Source of the DNA: JBFLYO01 sp040756745
GTDB taxonomy: Bacteria > Bacteroidota > Ignavibacteria > UBA10030 > UBA6906
Reading direction: 5' to 3'
Assembly (NCBI GenBank): GCA_040756745.1
Contig: JBFLYO010000032.1
Coordinates: 1 to 45,019 of the forward strand
Length of the DNA stretch: 45,019 bases
This document shows positions 8,415 to 16,417 of this stretch, piece after piece (position 1 is the first letter of the stretch; the number at the start of each line of letters is the position of its first letter). The notes beneath the pieces are model-generated. The model was not told the DNA's origin. It saw only the letters and a program-made list of their open reading frames with translations, and did not search any database. Made by a program: the position numbers and the translations under genes.

Positions 8415-9123
8415 GGTGGACCTGCACATCCACACATGCCTGTCCCCCTGCGCCGATCTGGCAATGGGTCCGAAAGCGATTGTCCGTGAAGCAAGGCGAA
8501 AGGGTCTTGATGCCATCGGGATCTGCGACCACAATTCTGCGGCGAACGTCCCTGCGGTCAGAAAGACTGCACAGCGGGAGGGGATGCGTGTGATCGGCGG
8601 CATGGAGGTGACCTCCCAGGAGGAAGTCCACGTCCTTGCCCTTTTTGACCAAGAGGAAGAATTGCTCGCACTGCATGACATCGTGTATCGCAATCTCCGG
8701 GACACAAGCGATGAGAAACTGTGTGGTGATCAGGTGATCGTGAACGAGGAGGAAGAGGTGCTTGGATTCGCCACGAAGATGCTGATCGGTGCGACGGACA
8801 TTGGCATCGAAAGACTCGTCGGAATCATCCATGAGCACGGCGGCCTGGCAGTTGCCGCACACGTCGACCGCGAAGGATTCGGGATCATCGGCCAGCTCGG
8901 GTTCATCCCCGAAGGGCTGCCGCTCGACGCGCTGGAGCTCGCGGATCCGGCAAGGAGAACGACGATCCCCCATCATGAACGGTTCGCGTTCATCACGTCG
9001 TCGGACGCTCATACACCGCGAGACATTGGGAGTAAATACACAAGGTTCGTGATGGAGGATGTCAGCGTCAGCGAAATGAAACGGAGTCTGGAAGGAGAAG
9101 GGGGAAGAAGAGTGAGCGTTTGA
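8401..9123 (+). CDS. PHP-domain metal-dependent phosphoesterase
   Basis: The 240-aa protein has the PHP motifs in order: DLHIHTCLSP (7-16), CDHN (42-45), the metal Glu of GGMEVTSQEE (66-75), VHVLALF (76-82), AAHVDREGFG and the C-terminal SSDAH. All ligands needed for a metal centre appear present. Family members hydrolyse phosphate esters of nucleotides or sugars; the substrate here is unknown. The start at ATG 8401 overlaps the DRTGG gene, and the protein begins at the conserved HIH strand. From memory, PHP, DRTGG and small ATPase genes also accompany HydABC-type [FeFe]-hydrogenase operons, so it is probably part of the same regulatory module. Confidence 0.85.
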   Translation: MREYKVDLHIHTCLSPCADLAMGPKAIVREARRKGLDAIGICDHNSAANVPAVRKTAQREGMRVIGGMEVTSQEEVHVLALFDQEEELLALHDIVYRNLRDTSDEKLCGDQVIVNEEEEVLGFATKMLIGATDIGIERLVGIIHEHGGLAVAAHVDREGFGIIGQLGFIPEGLPLDALELADPARRTTIPHHERFAFITSSDAHTPRDIGSKYTRFVMEDVSVSEMKRSLEGEGGRRVSV

Positions 9124-9125
9124 CC

Positions 9126-9548
9126 ATGGAAGATCTCTCGCTTCACATTCTCGACATCGTCGAAAACTCCATCAGGGCAAAGGCAAGGAATATCGGAATC
9201 AGGGTAGTGCAGGACACGGAACAGGATACGCTGATGATCGAAATCACCGATGACGGTGAAGGCATGGATCAGGAGACGGCGAAACGGTCGTCCGATCCGT
9301 TTTTCACCACAAAGGGGGTGAAGAAGGTCGGGCTCGGGCTCCCGTTTCTCGCCCAGTCAGCGGAGGAGGCGGAAGGAACACTGAACGTCGAGAGCTCCCC
9401 CGGGAAGGGGACAACAGTACGGGCAGTATTCAAGCTCGGTCATATCGACCGGAGACCATTGGGCAATCTGCATGAAACCGTGCGATGCCTCAGGGCGACG
9501 CATCCTGAGGTCAATATCGACTTTGAGTATCTCACGTCCCGCAAATGA
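9126..9548 (+). CDS. Small histidine-kinase-like ATPase (HATPase only)
   Basis: The 140-aa stand-alone GHKL ATPase has an N-box SLHILDIVENS (5-15), a G1 box ITDDGEGMD and a G2 box GLGLPFL, with no sensor or dimerisation domain. I chose ATG 9126, two codons after an in-frame TTG at 9120, because it follows a purine-rich GGAGAAGGGGGAAGAA stretch and family members begin with M-x-D/E-LSLHILDI. It may act as a serine kinase, an ATP-dependent anti-activator or an ATP sensor in the regulatory cassette. Its stop overlaps the HdrA ATG (ATGA). Confidence 0.82.
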   Translation: MEDLSLHILDIVENSIRAKARNIGIRVVQDTEQDTLMIEITDDGEGMDQETAKRSSDPFFTTKGVKKVGLGLPFLAQSAEEAEGTLNVESSPGKGTTVRAVFKLGHIDRRPLGNLHETVRCLRATHPEVNIDFEYLTSRK

Positions 9549-12500
9549 TCACGCTGACGATCAACGATAAGAAAACAGAGGCAGTCGAGGGAACCACACT
9601 TCTTTCTGCCATTGAGCGCCTCGGTCTCAGGGTCCCCACACTCTGCCATCACAAGGCCCTGACCCCCTACGGGGCCTGCCGGCTCTGTGTCGTCGAAGTA
9701 CACGTTCCCGATCGAAAACCGGCTGTCCAGGCCTCCTGCTCTTATCCCGCCCTTGACGGCATTGCCGTATTCACCGACACCGACCGGGTTAAGCGTGCAC
9801 GGGCGATCGTTGCCGAGTTGTTGCTGGCGCGCTGTCCGGAATCTGAAACGATACAGAGAATTGCCGCCGAGTACGGCGTCAAGGAGCCGCGCATCAGGAA
9901 AAAGTACGACGACTGCGTCTACTGCGGGCTGTGCGTTCGGATGTGTGAGGAGCGGATGGGCCGGAGCGCCATCGGGTTTACGGGACGTGGACCGAGGAAG
10001 AAGCTTGAGCCGCCGTTCAGCAAGCACAACGAATTGTGCTGGACCTGCGGCGCGTGCGATTTCATTTGCCCGGTCGGGAAGCAGGTGCGCGGGATGACTA
10101 CGCCGTTTGCGCCTGTCCCGATTGAAAACTCGTACAATCTCGGACTCAGCGCCCGTCCCGCGATTTCACTCCTGTATCCGCAGGCGATACCGAACAAGCC
10201 GTACATCGACAATACTGCATGCCTGCATCTTACGCAGGATCAGTGCGGTATTTGCGAGGTGGTCTGCCAGGCGAAGGCGATCAAATACGATCAGCAGGAT
10301 GAGACCCGCGAGCTGAACGTGGGAGCCGTTGTGATGGCGCCAGGATACGAGATCTTCGACCCGATTGTGAACAAGGATCTTGGGTACGGCCGGTATCGAA
10401 ACGTCATCACCTCGCTCCAGTTCGAGCGCATCCTCTCGCCCTCGGGTCCGTACGATGGACACGTTGTGCGCCCCTCCGATCACACGAAGCCGAAACGGAT
10501 TGCCTTCATCCAGTGCGTGGGCTCCCGCGACTACGAACGCGATTATTGCTCCGCGGTGTGCTGCATGTATGCAACCAAGGAGGCAATCATCGCGAAAGAG
10601 CATGCAGGTGCCGACCTCCACTGCGACATCTTTTTCATGGATCTGCGTGCCTTCAGCAAGGGGTTCGAGTCGTACTTCGAGTCGGCAAGAGCGCACGGCG
10701 TGAGATACATCCGTTGCCGCGTGCCGGCCGTGGAGGAAATCAGGGAGACAGGAAACCTCGTCATCAAGTACCTGACGGACGATGACCGGAGAGCGTCACA
10801 GGAATACGATCTCGTCGTGCTCTCCGTCGGCATGCAGCCCCCGCAGGGTGTCCGGAAGATCGCGGAGGTATTCGGGGTGACGCTGAACAGGTTCGGTTTC
10901 TGCTCAACGTCCGCGTTCAACCCGGTCGATGCCGGCCGCGAGGGGATCTATGTCGCCGGCCCGTTCACCGAACCGAAGGATATCCCCGAAACTGTCGCAC
11001 AGGCGTCGGGCGCAGCGGCAAGAGTCATGACACTGCTGGGCGAGGCACGGGGCAGTATGATCATGCCGACCGTCTATCCCCCGGAGATTGATGTCAGCGG
11101 GCAGGATCCGCGCGTGGGGGTGTTCGTCTGCCACTGCGGAACCAACATTGCCGGTGTCGTGAATGTCCCGTCGGTCGTCGAATATGCACGGACCCTTCCG
11201 AATGTTGTCTATGCCGAAAACAATCTCTACACCTGTTCAAACGACAGCCTCGAACGCATCAAAGCAAAGATTAAAGAACACTCCCTCAATCGCGTCATCG
11301 TCGCATCGTGCACCCCGCGGACGCATGAAGCGCTGTTCCGCAGCGCCGTCAGAGCCGCCGGGCTGAACCCGTACTACTTCGAGATGGCGAACATCCGCGA
11401 CCAGTGCTCCTGGGTCCATATGCACGAACCGGAGAAAGCCACTGAAAAATCGAAGGACCTGGTGCGCATGGCGGTGGCGAAAGTGAAGCTGAACGATCCG
11501 CTCTACGCCCGCCCGCTCGATGTGGTGCATGATGCCCTTGTGGTCGGCGGCGGAGTGGCGGGCCTGACGGCAGCGCTGTCTCTTGCGGAGCAGGGGTTCA
11601 CAGTTCACCTCGTTGAAAAGGATGCCGAGCTTGGCGGTTATCTGCGGGGAGTTCACTATCTGCTGAATGGCGACGACCCGCAACTCGCCCTGCACACACT
11701 TGTCGCCTCTGTGACGTCCCACAAGAACGTCCGCGTATATACGAATGCTGCCCTCTCCGAAACGAAGGGTTCGCTCGGCAATTTCCAGTCGAAGATCACC
11801 GTCCGTGGGAACGGGAGCGCAGCCGAGGTCAGCCATGGCGTCGTCATAGTTGCTACGGGGGCGGAGATGTACAGACCTTCCGAATTCCTCTACGGCGAGG
11901 ACAATCGAGTGCTGGTGCACAGGGAGCTCGAGCAGCGGCTGGCGTCCGGCGAGTTGAAGGCGGATGCCGTGGCGTTCATTCAGTGCGTCGGCTCGCGCAA
12001 GCCCGACCGTCCCTATTGCAGCCGCACCTGCTGTTCGGAGACGATCAAGCTCGCCCTACGGATCAAGGAGCGCCGGCCTCAAACTGAGGTGTATGTGCTG
12101 TACAGGGAGCTGCGGGCGTACGGATTCCGTGAATCGTACTACACGCAGGCGCGCCAACGCGGGGTGGCGTTCATTCGCTATGCAGATGACAGGCCGCCGA
12201 CGGTCGTCGGACAGAACGGGAAACTCCTTGTCTCCGTTCGGGATGAGACGCTCGGCGAATCAATCCAGCTCCTGGTCGATAACGTGGTGCTGGCGGCGGC
12301 AACCGTCCCAGGCGAGGGGAACAAGGAACTCGCGCAGGTGCTGAAGGTGCCGTTGAGTGAAGACAAGTTCTTCCTCGAAGCGCACCGCAAACTCCGCCCC
12401 ATCGATTTCGCCACCGACGGCATCTTCCTGTGCGGGAACGCTCATTCGCCGCTCGACGTGGATGAAGCGATCTCGCAGGCATTGGGCGCTGCGGCGCGCG

Positions 12501-12796
12501 CTGCAACGATTCTCACACGAGATCAGATCGAACTTGAGCCGACAATCTCGCACGTCGTGAACGACAACTGCGACGGGTGCGCGTATTGCGTTGATCCATG
12601 TCCGTTCAAGGCCATCACGCTCATCGAGTATGAAGTCGGCGGCGAAGTGAAAAAACGGGTTGAAGTGAACGAAGCGGTCTGCAAAGGCTGCGGCACCTGC
12701 ATGGCGACATGCCCGAAGAAGGCCATCTTTGTCTGGCATTTCCGCCCCGAGCAGTTGCAGGCAGAAGTGAAAGCCGCGCTGGGGATCATGCAGTAG
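9545..12796 (+). CDS. NuoG/HydA-type Fe-S domain fused to one and a half HdrA units
   Basis: The 1083-aa protein has three parts. Residues 1-180 resemble the N-terminus of NuoG/HydA/HndD: [2Fe-2S] C34, C45, C48, C65, then two [4Fe-4S] motifs C124-C127-C130-C134 and C165-C168-C171-C175. The His-Cys3 cluster seen in NuoG is not recognisable. Residues about 200-505 match the C-terminal half of HdrA (PQAIPN, C226/C234/C237/C241, FIQCVGSRDY, DYCSAVCCMYA) but lack any FAD-binding start. Residues 524-1083 are a second HdrA with its own N-terminal domain (VFVCHCGTNI), a Rossmann motif VVGGGVAGL (666-674), FIQCVGSRKP and two C-terminal ferredoxin motifs (C1009-C1019, C1046-C1056). There is no [FeFe] catalytic domain; hydrogen chemistry must come from the downstream [NiFe] subunits through MvhD. 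Confidence 0.88.
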   Translation: MITLTINDKKTEAVEGTTLLSAIERLGLRVPTLCHHKALTPYGACRLCVVEVHVPDRKPAVQASCSYPALDGIAVFTDTDRVKRARAIVAELLLARCPESETIQRIAAEYGVKEPRIRKKYDDCVYCGLCVRMCEERMGRSAIGFTGRGPRKKLEPPFSKHNELCWTCGACDFICPVGKQVRGMTTPFAPVPIENSYNLGLSARPAISLLYPQAIPNKPYIDNTACLHLTQDQCGICEVVCQAKAIKYDQQDETRELNVGAVVMAPGYEIFDPIVNKDLGYGRYRNVITSLQFERILSPSGPYDGHVVRPSDHTKPKRIAFIQCVGSRDYERDYCSAVCCMYATKEAIIAKEHAGADLHCDIFFMDLRAFSKGFESYFESARAHGVRYIRCRVPAVEEIRETGNLVIKYLTDDDRRASQEYDLVVLSVGMQPPQGVRKIAEVFGVTLNRFGFCSTSAFNPVDAGREGIYVAGPFTEPKDIPETVAQASGAAARVMTLLGEARGSMIMPTVYPPEIDVSGQDPRVGVFVCHCGTNIAGVVNVPSVVEYARTLPNVVYAENNLYTCSNDSLERIKAKIKEHSLNRVIVASCTPRTHEALFRSAVRAAGLNPYYFEMANIRDQCSWVHMHEPEKATEKSKDLVRMAVAKVKLNDPLYARPLDVVHDALVVGGGVAGLTAALSLAEQGFTVHLVEKDAELGGYLRGVHYLLNGDDPQLALHTLVASVTSHKNVRVYTNAALSETKGSLGNFQSKITVRGNGSAAEVSHGVVIVATGAEMYRPSEFLYGEDNRVLVHRELEQRLASGELKADAVAFIQCVGSRKPDRPYCSRTCCSETIKLALRIKERRPQTEVYVLYRELRAYGFRESYYTQARQRGVAFIRYADDRPPTVVGQNGKLLVSVRDETLGESIQLLVDNVVLAAATVPGEGNKELAQVLKVPLSEDKFFLEAHRKLRPIDFATDGIFLCGNAHSPLDVDEAISQALGAAARAATILTRDQIELEPTISHVVNDNCDGCAYCVDPCPFKAITLIEYEVGGEVKKRVEVNEAVCKGCGTCMATCPKKAIFVWHFRPEQLQAEVKAALGIMQ

Positions 12797-12827
12797 CGAG
12801 ACTACTAGCGGTCAACGAGGCATATCC

Positions 12828-13256
12828 ATGAGCGATGACACTCAAGCGTTCGAGCCCCTGATCATTCAATTCTGCTGCTATTGGTGCTCGTACACCGGCG
12901 CGGATCTGGCGGGAACTTCCCGCATCCAGTACCCGACAAATGCACGGATCATCCGTGTGCAATGCACGGGGATGCTGCATCCGAATCTCGTCATCGAGGC
13001 GTTGACGAGTGGGGCGGACGGCGTACTTGTGTGCGGGTGCCACCCCGGCGATTGTCACTATCTTGAAGGCAATCTCCGGGCAAAGGCACGGGCGGATGCA
13101 ATTGAGTTGATGCTGCAGGATTTTGGAATCGAGCCGGAGCGCTTTCGCCTGGAATGGGTCTCAGCGTCCGAGGGGCAGCGCTTTGCGCAGGTGGTCACCG
13201 AAATGGTCGAGCAGGTCCGGAAAGTCGGGCCGAGTCCGTATCGCGTCGCCGTATGA
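12828..13256 (+). CDS. MvhD-like iron-sulfur subunit linking hydrogenase to HdrA
   Basis: The 142-aa protein is of the MvhD/FrhD-like family, the [2Fe-2S] connector between methyl-viologen-type [NiFe]-hydrogenase and HdrA. Diagnostic features are FCCYWCSYTGADLAGTSR near the N-terminus and VLVCGCHPGDCHY in the middle, with VQCTGM between them. It starts at ATG 12828, 31 bp after the HdrA stop. Being between HdrA and the hydrogenase subunits fits its role. The family match is confident; the exact cluster ligands are not assigned. Confidence 0.9.
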   Translation: MSDDTQAFEPLIIQFCCYWCSYTGADLAGTSRIQYPTNARIIRVQCTGMLHPNLVIEALTSGADGVLVCGCHPGDCHYLEGNLRAKARADAIELMLQDFGIEPERFRLEWVSASEGQRFAQVVTEMVEQVRKVGPSPYRVAV

Positions 13257-13316
13257 AGTGAAATCACAGCTCATCCAACTCACCAACCATCATTCACCAG
13301 CTCACGGGAGGTCTCT

Positions 13317-14258
13317 ATGGCAGCCCGCTTAGCACAAGAGTGGTTCACGATCTGCGGAGGGTGCGAAGTGACTATCCTCGATGTCGGCGAGCCGCTTCTG
13401 GACATCCTTGGAAAACTTGAGATAGTCCACATGCCGGTCCTCATGGATCACAAGGTCTTTGGGCAGACGGGAGAGAAGAAGGAAATGGAAATCCCAGAGG
13501 CGGATGTGGGCATCATCTCCGGAGGAATCAGAACGGAGGAGCACAAACTCCTTGCTCAGGAGATGCGAAAGAGATGCAAGACGCTCGTTGCCATGGGATC
13601 ATGCGCCTGCTATGGCGGCATCCCGGCGCTTGCGAATCTCTCCACGGTGGCCGAGCTGGAGGAGAAGGTCTATCGCGGGTCGGTGTCGACCGAGTCCAAC
13701 GGCATACCGAACGAACAAATCCCTCCCCTCACAGACAGGGTATACGCCCTTCATGAGGTCGTGAAGGTGGACGTGAAGCTGCCCGGATGCCCCACGACAC
13801 CCGAGTTGTTCGTCGAAGCCGTCACGGCGTTGCTCGAAGGGAAGCCGTTCCAGTTAAGCGGCAAGAGCGTGTGCGACGAGTGCCCGTTCGTCCGTGAGAA
13901 GAAGGCGGTGTCCACTCTCAAGCGGCCGCTCGAGCCGATCGAATTCACCCCTGGTGCGCCAATGAACACCGTTCGCTGCATTATGGAACAGGGGTTCCTG
14001 TGTCAGGGGCCTGCAACCAAGGCAGGGTGCGGCGGAGCGGAAGGTACGCCGCGATGCATCCGCGCATACATGCCGTGCCGCGGCTGCTTCGGCCCGCTTT
14101 CGGAGAACGCGAATCCGATGGTCGACATGATGGGCGCGTTGGCCTCCATCGGTCTTGATGCAAAACAGATCGAAGACCGCGCCGCAACATTCAACCGCTT
14201 CGCGGGCGCGCAGGGCAGACTCCGTCCTGTTCCGGCGAAAGGAGGGAAACCGTCATGA
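13317..14258 (+). CDS. [NiFe]-hydrogenase small subunit, MvhG-like (group 3 type)
   Basis: The 313-aa small subunit carries the [4Fe-4S] relay from the active site to MvhD. The proximal cluster starts with CGGCE (C13, C16) and continues with GSCACYGG and PGCPTTPE. A C-terminal cysteine-rich part (CDECP, CRGCFGP and others) would hold the medial and distal clusters. No Tat signal is present, consistent with a cytoplasmic group 3 enzyme. ATG 13317 follows GGGAGG with good spacing. A 60-bp spacer separates it from MvhD. Its stop overlaps the large-subunit ATG by 4 bp. Confidence 0.92.
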   Translation: MAARLAQEWFTICGGCEVTILDVGEPLLDILGKLEIVHMPVLMDHKVFGQTGEKKEMEIPEADVGIISGGIRTEEHKLLAQEMRKRCKTLVAMGSCACYGGIPALANLSTVAELEEKVYRGSVSTESNGIPNEQIPPLTDRVYALHEVVKVDVKLPGCPTTPELFVEAVTALLEGKPFQLSGKSVCDECPFVREKKAVSTLKRPLEPIEFTPGAPMNTVRCIMEQGFLCQGPATKAGCGGAEGTPRCIRAYMPCRGCFGPLSENANPMVDMMGALASIGLDAKQIEDRAATFNRFAGAQGRLRPVPAKGGKPS

Positions 14259-15697
14259 CACGCACACTGGTCATTCAACCCGTCAGCCGCATCGAAGGCC
14301 ACGCCAAGGTGACGATCCAGCTCGATGATGCGGGCAATGTGCACGACACTCGCGTCAACGTGATCGAGCTTCGCGGCTTCGAGAAGTTCTGCGTTGGCAG
14401 GCCTGTCGAAGAAATGCCCCGCATCACGACGCGCATTTGTGGCGTCTGCCCCTGGTCGCATCATCTCGCCGCGGGTAAGGCGGTGGATGCCGTCTTCGGC
14501 GTTGAGCCCCCTCCGGCGGGCCGGAAGCTTCGCGAACTCTGCAACAGCATTGCCTACATGGAGGAGCACATTCTGCACTTCTATATCCTTGCTGGCGCGG
14601 ACTTTGTGATGGGACCGGATGCGGACCCCGGCGTCCGAAACGTTATCGGAATCATTGCCAAGGCCCCCGACGTCGCGAAGAGGGTCGTCCGCGTGCGGCA
14701 CATGGCGGCAAAGATGCTGGAGATGCTTGCGGGAAAGGCGATTCATCCGGATGCTGTTGTGCCGGGCGGGTTCAGCAAGCCGCTGGTTTCCGCCGACCGT
14801 GACCAGTTGCGGAAGATGGCTGACGAGTGCCTCGATCTCGCGAAATTCTCGATCGCCTTTGCGAAAGAGAACATCTTCCCGCAGTACCTGGAGACGGTGA
14901 AGTCGCTCGGCGTCATAGAGACCGGATTCCTCGGGACCGTCAAGGAGGACGGGTCGCTGAACCTCTACGACGGGAAGCTCCGGCTGATGTCGAAGGACGG
15001 GTCGTTCGTTGATTTCCCGTATGATAAGTACACCGACTACATCAGCGAGCACATTGAGCCGTGGAGCTACCTGAAGTTCCCGTACGACAAGCGGGCGGGG
15101 AAGTTCTCGATGGATCTGGACAACCCGAGCGGGATCTATCGGACGAACACGCTTGCGCGCATCAACGTGTGCGACCACATCGACACCCCGCTGGCGCAGG
15201 CGGAGCTTGAGGAATTCCGAAAGAGCTTCGGGCGTCCTGCCCAGCTCACATTGCTCTATCATTGGGCGAGACTCATCGAGCTCCTGTACAACGCGGAGAA
15301 TGCGATCCGTCTGCTGGATGATCCGGTCATCACCGACCATGAGACGCGCGTGAAGGTGACACCGCGTGCTGCACGTGGGGTTGGCTGCGTCGAAGCGCCG
15401 CGCGGAACCCTGATCCATGACTATACGACAGACGAGAAGGGGCTCCTGACGAATGTCAATCTGATCGTCGGGACGACGCATAACAATGCCCCGATCAACA
15501 TGTCGGTGAAGCAGGCAGCGAAATCGCTGATCAAGGAGGGCAAGTACGATCAAGGGATTCTTAATCGCGTGGAGATGGCCATCCGTGCCTACGACCCGTG
15601 CCTGTCGTGTGCCACGCACAAATTCGACGGGACGCTGGCGGTAAGGGTGGACATCTACAATGCGCAGGGTGAACTGATCGATTCGATGGCGAACTGA
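14255..15697 (+). CDS. [NiFe]-hydrogenase large subunit, MvhA-like (group 3 type)
   Basis: The 480-aa catalytic subunit binds the NiFe(CN)2CO centre through RICGVCPWSHH (C62, C65) and DPCLSCATH (C449, C452), both complete. After His455 a 25-residue tail follows; in families processed by an endopeptidase it would be cleaved there, and a HycI/HyaD-type protease gene is immediately downstream. With MvhG, MvhD and HdrA it should oxidise H2, or evolve it, in the cytoplasm and feed electrons to a bifurcating flavin. The maturation genes hypABCDEF are not in the window. Confidence 0.93.
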   Translation: MTRTLVIQPVSRIEGHAKVTIQLDDAGNVHDTRVNVIELRGFEKFCVGRPVEEMPRITTRICGVCPWSHHLAAGKAVDAVFGVEPPPAGRKLRELCNSIAYMEEHILHFYILAGADFVMGPDADPGVRNVIGIIAKAPDVAKRVVRVRHMAAKMLEMLAGKAIHPDAVVPGGFSKPLVSADRDQLRKMADECLDLAKFSIAFAKENIFPQYLETVKSLGVIETGFLGTVKEDGSLNLYDGKLRLMSKDGSFVDFPYDKYTDYISEHIEPWSYLKFPYDKRAGKFSMDLDNPSGIYRTNTLARINVCDHIDTPLAQAELEEFRKSFGRPAQLTLLYHWARLIELLYNAENAIRLLDDPVITDHETRVKVTPRAARGVGCVEAPRGTLIHDYTTDEKGLLTNVNLIVGTTHNNAPINMSVKQAAKSLIKEGKYDQGILNRVEMAIRAYDPCLSCATHKFDGTLAVRVDIYNAQGELIDSMAN

Positions 15698-15708
15698 ACA
15701 GGCAGGCG

Positions 15709-16269
15709 ATGGGTGACATGCAGGGAGGTTCTTTGCCGGCCTACTGCACCAGCAGGGTGCTTGTGCTGGGGTGCGGGAACCGACTGTTCGGCGACGACGG
15801 CTTCGGTCCGGCGGTTATCGAATACCTCACTGCGCATTACGAGATCCCGGACGGCGTGTATGTGATGGATGTAGGCACCGGAGTCCGGAAGCTGCTTTTC
15901 ACGCTCAGTGTCAGTCCGGAGTTGCCCGATACGATCTTCGTCCTTGACGCAGTCGACAAGGGAAAAGCCCCGGGAGAAATCTTCGAAATCGTTCTGGACG
16001 ATATCCCGTCAGAGAAGAGCGAGGATTTCTCCCTTCACCTCTCCCCTTCCTCGAATCTTGCGAAAGAGCTCGAACAGAGAGGAGTGAGGGTGAGGGTGCT
16101 CGCGTGCCAGGTTGAGTCGGTTCCTCCGAGCGTGGAGGTTGGGCTTTCGGAGGCGGTTGGGCAGGCTGTGCAGAGGGTGTGTGAGGTGGTCGCGAGGGAG
16201 TTGGGTCTCAAGGAGCCCCTAACCCTCACCCCCGGCCCCTCTCCCGATTCGGGAGAGGGGAGAAGTTGA
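15709..16269 (+). CDS. Hydrogenase maturation endopeptidase, HycI/HyaD family
   Basis: The 186-aa protease cleaves the C-terminal tail of the large subunit after nickel insertion. The motif LGCGNRLFGDDGFG and the later DAVDKG and SLHLSP supply the family's nickel-sensing Asp/His positions. It is the last gene of the hydrogenase operon, 11 bp after the large subunit. ATG 15718 is an alternative start. The last 16 residues (from about LTLTPGPSPDSGEGRS) are encoded by a perfect palindrome at 16236-16260 and do not look like part of the fold. The real protease probably ends near position 16215, and the tail is repeat DNA captured by the reading frame. Confidence 0.88.
   Translation: MGDMQGGSLPAYCTSRVLVLGCGNRLFGDDGFGPAVIEYLTAHYEIPDGVYVMDVGTGVRKLLFTLSVSPELPDTIFVLDAVDKGKAPGEIFEIVLDDIPSEKSEDFSLHLSPSSNLAKELEQRGVRVRVLACQVESVPPSVEVGLSEAVGQAVQRVCEVVARELGLKEPLTLTPGPSPDSGEGRS
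16236..16260. repeat. Perfect 12-bp palindrome at the 3' end of the hydrogenase operon
   Basis: The arms CCCCTCTCCCGA (16236-16247) and TCGGGAGAGGGG (16249-16260) are exact reverse complements around one base. The preceding CCTCACCCCCGG makes this look like a widespread palindromic repeat family seen near gene ends in many genomes. It lies inside the protease reading frame just before the stop. No T-tract follows, so it is a dispersed palindrome or mRNA 3' stabiliser rather than a clean terminator. Confidence 0.75.
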
Positions 16270-16285
16270 CTCTGTTGTGGATGCT

Positions 16286-16378
16286 CAATTCACCGTTCGC
16301 CGTTAATCGGATCGCTGTCTAGCTGCCAACTCTTGAACTGTTAGCCGGGCTATCCGAATAATGGTGAACGGCGAATTG
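16286..16378. repeat. Imperfect 26-bp inverted repeat
   Basis: The left arm 16286-16311 (beginning CAATTCACCGTTCGCC) and the right arm 16353-16378 pair at 22 of 26 positions. The spacer is 41 bp. It lies in the 365-bp gap between the hydrogenase protease and the cytochrome gene. No coding sequence was seen in this gap. Confidence 0.6.
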
Positions 16379-16417
16379 TTAGTTCAACCTGTCCAGGCCG
16401 CAGTTGTACCCTCACCC

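Noticed and set aside
9545..12796. [FeFe]-hydrogenase HydA
   Set aside because: The N-terminus fits HydA, but the H-cluster motifs are absent and the rest is HdrA.
14003..15619. 538-aa minus-strand open frame across the hydrogenase large and small subunits
   Set aside because: The plus strand encodes unmistakable MvhG and MvhA; the antisense frame is arginine/histidine-rich with no known domain and reflects GC-rich codon structure.
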